A DNA stretch of 64,000 bases, from contig NZ_KB907308.1 in assembly GCF_000381925.1 (NCBI RefSeq), positions 1,302,001-1,366,000 of the forward strand, written 5' to 3'. The notes under the pieces are model-generated. The model was not told the origin of the DNA. It saw nothing but the letters and a program-made list of their open reading frames with translations, and did no database searches. Positions 59,751 to 64,000 of this stretch are shown piece after piece (the stretch's first letter is position 1; every line of letters starts with the position of its first letter). This DNA comes from Nocardia sp. BMG111209. Its GTDB lineage: Bacteria; Actinomycetota; Actinomycetes; Mycobacteriales; Mycobacteriaceae. A program made the translations under genes and the position numbers.

Positions 59751-60301
59751 GATCGTGCGGCTTTCTCGTTGCTGGTATCACCATTGAGCAAGTCCTGGAA
59801 CAGGTCTCGGTAGTGCACGATCGCGGTGCGCATGTCCTCGGTGGACACTCCGCTCCCGTCGGAGCGCGTCGCGATCTCGTGGGCGACGCGGTAGCGGCCC
59901 ACCGGCTCGGCGTGCTCGACCGACAGATCGGCGACCTGCTGATCGAAATCGTCGGTGGGATAACCACGTTCGGCCATCACCGTCACGATCAGCCGATCGG
60001 CGTCCTGCAATGCCGCTTCCGGATCGTCGACGAACCGCTCCTGCGCCTCGGTCCACTGTGTGGTGTACCGCTGACGCTGGTCCTCCGACAGTTCGTGCAG
60101 GTCCAGCTCGGAATGCCGGCGTTCACGGTCGGCCAGTTCGCGTTCCGCGGAACGCCGATCCCCGGTCTCGGTCACCGTCCGGTCGTATTCGGGCCCGAAT
60201 CGATTGCGTAGTCGCCGCCGGCGCAGCATGGGCCGCGCCGCCACCGCCGCTAAGGCGGCCACAACTACTACTACTAGAACGACTATCACCACGGATGACA
60301 T
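59747..60301 (-). CDS. Membrane-anchored protein sharing its helical domain with the next gene
   Basis: 184 residues from ATG 60301 with AAGGAGG 6 bases upstream. One N-terminal membrane helix (VVIVVLVVVVVAALAAVAA) is followed by a basic stretch and then the domain QRQRYTTQWTEAQERFVDDPEAALQDADRLIVTVMAERGYPTDDF, given here in parts (EAQERFVDDPEAALQDADRL). The second gene has EAQGNFVDDPRDAVVKADEL at the same place. Upstream, GTTT-N16-GGAATA on the minus strand before the start is weakly like a SigF-type promoter. Confidence 0.85.
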   Translation of the reverse strand: MSSVVIVVLVVVVVAALAAVAARPMLRRRRLRNRFGPEYDRTVTETGDRRSAERELADRERRHSELDLHELSEDQRQRYTTQWTEAQERFVDDPEAALQDADRLIVTVMAERGYPTDDFDQQVADLSVEHAEPVGRYRVAHEIATRSDGSGVSTEDMRTAIVHYRDLFQDLLNGDTSNEKAARS

Positions 60302-60358
60302 ATGAACCTCCTTGTCCACCCAGAGGTGTCGCAACCGCTATTCCTCACCGGACCCTTT

Positions 60359-60769
60359 TCAAACACTCACCCCGCCATCGTTGTTCGGCGTGTCGGAGTC
60401 GATGCGCCAGGGCGGATTCCGCCGGTTGGCGCCACCGTGGAACAGGCACAGCCGGTGGCCGTCGGGGTCGCGCAGTCTGGCCTCCCGCCACAGCCAGGAC
60501 ATATCGGCGGGCAGTTGGTCGAATTCGATACCGGCGCTGCGTAATCGGCGACATTCGGCGTCGAGGTCGTCGGTCTCGAAATAGATCGTGACCTGTTCGC
60601 CGGCCGGTACGGTGTCGACGCGGTCGACCGAGAAAGTGCTGTCGCCGCTGGGACATTCGAACCGCAGATAGTCGGGGGTCCGCACGATCACCCGCAGTCC
60701 GAGCAGCGTGTAGAAGCGTTCCGCCCGGGGAATATCGGTCGATCCGACCGTCACCTGATCCAATCGCAT
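60359..60769 (-). CDS. VOC/glyoxalase-like protein
   Basis: 136 residues from ATG 60769. One vicinal-oxygen-chelate domain: MRLDQVTVGSTDIPRAERFYTLLGLRVIVRTPDYLRFECPSG, then VTIYFETDDLDAECRRLRSAGIEFDQLP and REARLRDPDGHRLCLFHGG (parts). Metal-ligand residues are partly present, so it may be a binding protein or lyase. It stands between the SigF-type sigma factor and the acidic pair. Confidence 0.9.
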   Translation of the reverse strand: MRLDQVTVGSTDIPRAERFYTLLGLRVIVRTPDYLRFECPSGDSTFSVDRVDTVPAGEQVTIYFETDDLDAECRRLRSAGIEFDQLPADMSWLWREARLRDPDGHRLCLFHGGANRRNPPWRIDSDTPNNDGGVSV

Positions 60770-60866
60770 GCAACCACTGCACCATATCGCCGGGCGGCGG
60801 ACAGCGGCCGCGGCGTCATCGGCGCGGGTGTGTCGGGGTCCGCCCGGGGTGGTGTCCGGCGATCGG

Positions 60867-61772
60867 TCAGTCCTGTAGTGCCCGTTGCCTCAGTGTGGCA
60901 AGGGTTTTGGTGAGGATGCGGGAGATCTGCATCTGCGAGACACCGAGCTGTTCGGCGATCTGCAGCTGGGTGCGGTGTTCGTAGAAGCGTAGCCGCAGCA
61001 CGTCGCGCTCGCGCCCTTGCAGGTCCAGCAGCAGCGGTGCGATGGCCATCGCGTCCTCGGTGAGTTGATAGCCGCTGTCGCTGTCGTCGTCGATCAGCGC
61101 GGGCGGCGTGACCGTCCGGGGGCCGTCGTCACTGCCGGCGGCATCGATGGTGTCGTTGCTGTAGGCATTGGCGGCCAGCAGCGCGTGGGTGATCTCCTCG
61201 CGGTCCACGCCGAGCTCCGCGGCGAGTTCCGAGGGTTTGGGCTGGCGATGCAGCTGCTGGGACAGCCGTTCGATGGCGGGGCCGAGGGAGGCCTGTAACT
61301 GCTTGGTGCTGCGCGGGACCCGCAGGGCCCAGGTGCGATCGCGGAAGTGGCGACGGACCTCACCCATCATGGTCGGCACGGCGAAGGATACGAACGAGGC
61401 GCCCTTGAGGGGATCGAACCGATCGATGGACAGCAGCAGTGCCATCGAAGCGACCTGGTAGAGATCGTCGTAGGTTTCGCCGCGGCCGGTGTAGCGGCGG
61501 GCGATGTGCTCGGCCAGCGGCAGGCAGCGACGCACGATACGTTCCCGTAGCCTGGTGTGTTCCCGGTCACCGGGTGGCAGTGCGGCCAGTTTCTCCAGCC
61601 AGGGCTCGATGTCGTCGTACGGATCGCTGCCACGGCGAGACCGGTTGGCGGTGGACGATGGTGCGGAGTGATCGAACATCAGTGCCTCCGGCGGCCCGTC
61701 TCGGCGGGTCGGGCGCTCGGGACTGAACGTGACCGCGTCCGGCGAGACCGCACTCTCCAGTCTCGCCTCCAA
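60867..61772 (-). CDS. sigF: SigF/SigB-type alternative sigma factor
   Basis: 301 residues, or 270 from ATG 61679. Sigma-70 regions 2 (LVVRRCLPLAEHIARRYTGRGETYDDLYQVASMALLLSIDRFDPLKGASFVSFAVPTMMGEVRRHFRDRTW, read in pieces as YDDLYQVASMALLLSIDRFD and FVSFAVPTMMGEVRRHFRD), region 3 and region 4 (RERDVLRLRFYEHRTQLQIAEQLGVSQMQISRIL) are all in place. This is the SigB/SigF group used for stress or stationary phase in actinobacteria. No anti-sigma or anti-anti-sigma gene is adjacent, which is unusual for the group. Confidence 0.92.
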   Translation of the reverse strand: MEARLESAVSPDAVTFSPERPTRRDGPPEALMFDHSAPSSTANRSRRGSDPYDDIEPWLEKLAALPPGDREHTRLRERIVRRCLPLAEHIARRYTGRGETYDDLYQVASMALLLSIDRFDPLKGASFVSFAVPTMMGEVRRHFRDRTWALRVPRSTKQLQASLGPAIERLSQQLHRQPKPSELAAELGVDREEITHALLAANAYSNDTIDAAGSDDGPRTVTPPALIDDDSDSGYQLTEDAMAIAPLLLDLQGRERDVLRLRFYEHRTQLQIAEQLGVSQMQISRILTKTLATLRQRALQD

Positions 61773-61865
61773 CCTGCCGGCCTGTCTGTGCGGAAAACGA
61801 CGGATCCGATCACAGCCAGGCCAGAAAACGAACGGGTGACCGCCGCAGCCGCTGTTCAGCGGCGC

Positions 61866-62249
61866 TCAGGCGGGCCGCGCGTCCCGGCCGGTCCGCTCGG
61901 CGCGGTGTTCCCGCTTGCCGCGGGCGACCTCGGTGGCCAGTGCGTCCAGCGGCTGCGCGAATGCCGCGAGGGGATCCAGCAGCCAGGCGAGCCATTGCTG
62001 GGCCGATCGGTTTCCGGCGCTGTCCAGCGCGTAGATCCGGCGGGTACCCTCCGCCCGCACGGAGAGCAGTCCGGCCTCGCGCAGCACTTTGAGATGCTGG
62101 GAGACCGCGGGCTGTGAGATCGGCGTAATCGCCTGTACCGCAGTCACTATCGCGCCTGCGGGCTGTTCTCCCGTGCGCACCAGTTCGAGGATGAACCGGC
62201 GTACCGGATCTCCGAGGGCGTCGAAGATCCGGGCCGGCGCCCGCTCCAT
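61866..62249 (-). CDS. ArsR-family regulator
   Basis: 127 residues from ATG 62249, which overlaps the end of the SRPBCC gene by one base (TGATG). Winged-helix signatures of ArsR: RIFDALGDPVRRFILELV, ITPISQPAVSQHLKVLREAGLLSVRAEGTRRIYALD. No metal-binding Cys pair is seen, so it belongs to the group paired with SRPBCC (AHSA1) proteins. Confidence 0.93.
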   Translation of the reverse strand: MERAPARIFDALGDPVRRFILELVRTGEQPAGAIVTAVQAITPISQPAVSQHLKVLREAGLLSVRAEGTRRIYALDSAGNRSAQQWLAWLLDPLAAFAQPLDALATEVARGKREHRAERTGRDARPA

Positions 62250-62905
62250 CAGGACTCCGTACCGTCCTCGGGCACGCCGGTGTAGAAGGCGAAGGTGCGC
62301 TCGCCGGCGGCCTGTGCGGCGGCGGGGTCGTCGCCGTCGGCGGTCGCGGCGCGGGCCCACGCGGTCGCGGCGGCGCGCGCGAACTCCCGGCCCTCGGGGG
62401 TGGTCGGGAATGCCGCTCCCACCTCGGGATCCACGGCCGCGCCCGACTCGATGTGCAGTCCCAGGCCCATCAGCGTGAGATCCCAGCCCACGCCGACCGC
62501 CCCCGGTCCGTACTCGGTCCAGAACTGCGGATCGACCGGCGCCTCGTGCACGAGTTCGAGGACGGTGCCCGCGCCCGCATCGGTCAGGTTCACCTCGAGC
62601 CAGGACACCAGCGGCCCCATCTCCCAGGTCACGGCCAGGCGGCGCGGCTCGTCGCACTCCTCGATCACGCCGCCGGCATTGCCGACGAGCTGATAGCGGC
62701 CACCCGGCTTCAACTCCCCCTCCACCGGCAGGAACCAGCGCGGCAGCCGGTCCGCGCTCGTGAGCGCGTCCCACAGGTCGGCCCGGTCGGTCGGGTAGGT
62801 CCGCCGCGCGACGGCGATCCGTGTGGTGGCGCCGTCGCGGGACCCGGTCCGGACCTCGCGGGCCACCAGGCCGGCGGTGGCGATCGGATCTTCCAGCAGG
62901 CTCAT
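62249..62905 (-). CDS. SRPBCC/AHSA1-domain protein
   Basis: 218 residues from ATG 62905 with AAGGAGG 6 bases upstream. AHSA1-like features: IAVARRTYPTDRADLWDALTSADRLPRWFLPV, GGRYQLVGNAGGVIEECDEPRRLAVTWEM (in parts). The extra C-terminal 60 residues form Ala-rich helices. AHSA1-domain proteins beside an ArsR gene are common in actinobacteria; the partners act together in an unknown response. It is the first gene of the pair. Confidence 0.9.
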   Translation of the reverse strand: MSLLEDPIATAGLVAREVRTGSRDGATTRIAVARRTYPTDRADLWDALTSADRLPRWFLPVEGELKPGGRYQLVGNAGGVIEECDEPRRLAVTWEMGPLVSWLEVNLTDAGAGTVLELVHEAPVDPQFWTEYGPGAVGVGWDLTLMGLGLHIESGAAVDPEVGAAFPTTPEGREFARAAATAWARAATADGDDPAAAQAAGERTFAFYTGVPEDGTES

Positions 62906-62918
62906 GACCATCCTCCTT

Positions 62919-62938
62919 ATATAAGTTTGAAGTTATAT
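62919..62938 (-). promoter_or_regulatory. AT-rich inverted repeat, possible ArsR operator
   Basis: Arms ATATAA (62919-62924) and TTATAT (62933-62938), with 8 bases between, lie right before the ribosome site of the SRPBCC gene. In this GC-rich genome such an AT-rich stretch probably holds a promoter -10 box and the ArsR binding site. Confidence 0.5.
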
Positions 62939-62994
62939 TAGACGACGGAGCGGAATCCCGGCGGGATTCGGCGATCATGACGCGGAGAAGCGAA

Positions 62995-63026
62995 AAGGCC
63001 CCGGAACCAAGGAGTTCCGGGGCCTT
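62995..63026 (-). terminator. Rho-independent terminator of the initiator tRNA
   Basis: A perfect 13-bp inverted repeat (AAGGCCCCGGAAC, 62995-63007, and its complement 63014-63026) with a 6-base loop lies 7 bases after the tRNA on the minus strand. Read in that direction, the arm ends in TTTT. It may also stop transcription coming the other way. Confidence 0.85.
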
Positions 63027-63033
63027 CCGTGAG

Positions 63034-63107
63034 TAGCGGGGACAGGATTTGAACCTGCGGCCTCTGGGTTATGAGCCCAGCGAGCTACCGAGCTGCTCCA
63101 CCCCGCG
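63034..63107 (-). tRNA. Initiator tRNA-Met (CAU)
   Basis: The 74-base tRNA has a CAT anticodon within CTCATAA, flanked by three G-C pairs (GGG/CCC) that mark initiator tRNA. The first acceptor pair is mismatched (C1-U72) as in actinobacterial initiators, and the T-loop TTCAAAT is intact. The CCA tail is not encoded. Confidence 0.95.
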
Positions 63108-63339
63108 TCGCTGTGGACAACGCTACCGTACGCACTGCCGGAACTCCCAATCGCCTGATGAGAGGCAGTTTCCGGCGATCGGCCGAGTCGACGGCAATAC
63201 GGGTGCCCGCAATCACTTACTCCGTACGAAAACCGTGTGTACAATTCTGAGAATCACATTTCCAATATCGACATAGGCGGGTCGGCGCTGATCGCGATCG
63301 GCCCGGTGACCTGGGCAAACGAATTACGGAGGACGGGAC

Positions 63340-63756
63340 ATGGCGAAGGCGCTCGCGCCCGAAGCATCCACGTGGCCTGCAGAGGACCCGCAGCTCATCG
63401 GCAGCCGGTGCGGTTCGTGCAGCGCGGTGACGTGGCCCAAGCAGGATCACTGCCCGCGATGCAGCAAGCCGGACATGGCGGAGCGGCTGCTGCCGCGCCG
63501 CGGCACCCTGGTGGCCTGGACGACTCAGGGCTTCGTCCCGAAGTTGCCGTACGCGGGCAAGGAGACCGCCGACACGTTCGAGCCGTTCGGCATCGGCCTG
63601 GTCCAGCTCGGTGACGAGGTGCGGGTGGAGTCGCGGCTGACCACCGCGAACCCGGACGATCTGAAGATCGGTATGGAGCTCGAGCTGACCTTCGTGCCGC
63701 TGTACGTCGACGAGGCGGGCGACGAGGTCGTGACCGTCGCATTCCAGCCGGCCTGA
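63340..63756 (+). CDS. DUF35/OB-fold acyl-CoA-associated protein
   Basis: 138 residues from ATG 63340. Rubredoxin-like zinc knuckle first: GSRCGSCSAVTWPKQDHCPRC (two Cys-x-x-Cys), then an OB-fold with RGTLVAWTTQGFVPKLPYAGKE and FGIGLVQLGDEVRVESRL (in parts). DUF35 proteins form a complex with thiolases in CoA-dependent side-chain degradation of sterols, as with Ltp2. The thiolase gene follows after 11 bases. Confidence 0.92.
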   Translation: MAKALAPEASTWPAEDPQLIGSRCGSCSAVTWPKQDHCPRCSKPDMAERLLPRRGTLVAWTTQGFVPKLPYAGKETADTFEPFGIGLVQLGDEVRVESRLTTANPDDLKIGMELELTFVPLYVDEAGDEVVTVAFQPA

Positions 63757-63767
63757 AGGAGACAGAC

Positions 63768-64000
63768 ATGAACGACGTTGCCATCATCGGCATCGGCCTG
63801 CATCCGTTCGGCCGGTTCCCCAAGTCGGCCATCGAAATGGGCGCCGACGCAATCCATCTCGCGCTCGCCGACGGCGGGGTCGAATGGAAGGACATCCAGT
63901 TCGGCTTCGGCGGCAGCTACGAGGTCAGCAACCCGGACGCGGTCACCCGGCTGGTCGGCCTCACCGGTATCCCGTTCACCAACGTGTTCAATGCCTGTGC
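63768..64000 (+). CDS. Thiolase (Ltp/acetyl-CoA acetyltransferase type), 3' end outside window
   Basis: Starts at ATG 63768, with AAGGAG upstream. The visible 77 residues read VAIIGIGLHPFGRFP and IQFGFGGSYEVSNPDAVTRLVGLTGIPFTNVFNAC, ending next to the active-site Cys (NVFNAC). The sequence resembles lipid-transfer-type thiolases that remove acyl groups from steroid CoA esters with a DUF35 partner. Incomplete at the window edge. Confidence 0.92.
   Translation, partial: MNDVAIIGIGLHPFGRFPKSAIEMGADAIHLALADGGVEWKDIQFGFGGSYEVSNPDAVTRLVGLTGIPFTNVFNAC

Noticed and set aside
63034..63107. tRNA as an integration site for a mobile element
   Set aside because: No integrase gene, no repeated tRNA end and no foreign base composition appear near it in the window.
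63244..63254. ATTCTGAGAAT palindrome upstream of the DUF35 gene
   Set aside because: Only 11 bases, and it does not match the KstR or KstR2 sites known for sterol genes; chance is likely.

Overview
The window is high-GC actinobacterial DNA. The combination of a DUF3558-type lipoprotein, DUF2236 (MpaB-like) oxygenases, a conservon-type kinase/DUF742 pair, a PknK-type kinase, a SigF-type sigma factor and a DUF35/thiolase pair points to Nocardiaceae, most likely Nocardia. This is inferred from gene content; no marker gene gives the species. Genes are dense, many overlap by 1-4 bases, and GTG and TTG starts are common.

Layout. 1-2590: end of an amidase operon (two amidase-signature enzymes and a small AtzG/GatC-like subunit). 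2637-4943: a MOSC/flavoreductase/ferredoxin fusion and a small secreted protein. 5431-10021: a compact four-gene cassette (ARMT1/DUF89-type phosphatase, membrane protein with a degenerate PLD-like domain, HAD phosphatase, 587-residue protein of unknown family); this is the best candidate for an undescribed system. 10155-19821: regulators, two DUF2236 oxygenases, a secreted DUF3089 hydrolase, a DUF3558 lipoprotein and an SDR. 19951-22966: a truncated hydrolase and a vWA + ARPP-1-like gene pair. 23210-24858: a TetR/peroxiredoxin-like divergon with a perfect 16-bp inverted repeat as probable operator. 24911-29445: an incomplete conservon (kinase and DUF742, no roadblock or GTPase gene) fused by overlap to a peptide-binding lipoprotein gene. 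29634-36077: a lactate-permease homologue with a 21-bp tandem repeat, and a four-gene ABC importer operon ending in a metallophosphoesterase. 36273-38164: a MarR/EVE/SRPBCC operon with a near-perfect operator palindrome, and a SnoaL-like protein.

38328-46286 is a catabolic island: FAA hydrolase, cyclase-family hydrolase, divergent LysR regulator with a T-N11-A box, a flavin monooxygenase broken by one extra base, a two-domain VOC dioxygenase, two SDRs and a C-C-hydrolase-like alpha/beta hydrolase. Together they look like a ring hydroxylation, ring cleavage and hydrolysis pathway for an unidentified aromatic or heteroaromatic compound. 46296-52587 holds an ABC-F protein, a LysE exporter, a dienelactone hydrolase, an AraC regulator, a Gly/Ala-rich secreted protein and remnants of Fic-like and NERD-like genes. 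52890-58706 holds an SDR, a PknK-type kinase/ATPase, a DUF2975/HTH pair, a Cys-rich miniprotein and a membrane protein. 58839-62905 holds an acidic protein pair, a VOC protein, a SigF-type sigma factor and an SRPBCC/ArsR pair. The window closes with initiator tRNA-Met and its terminator, then a DUF35 protein and the start of a thiolase, a pair typical of steroid or lipid CoA metabolism.
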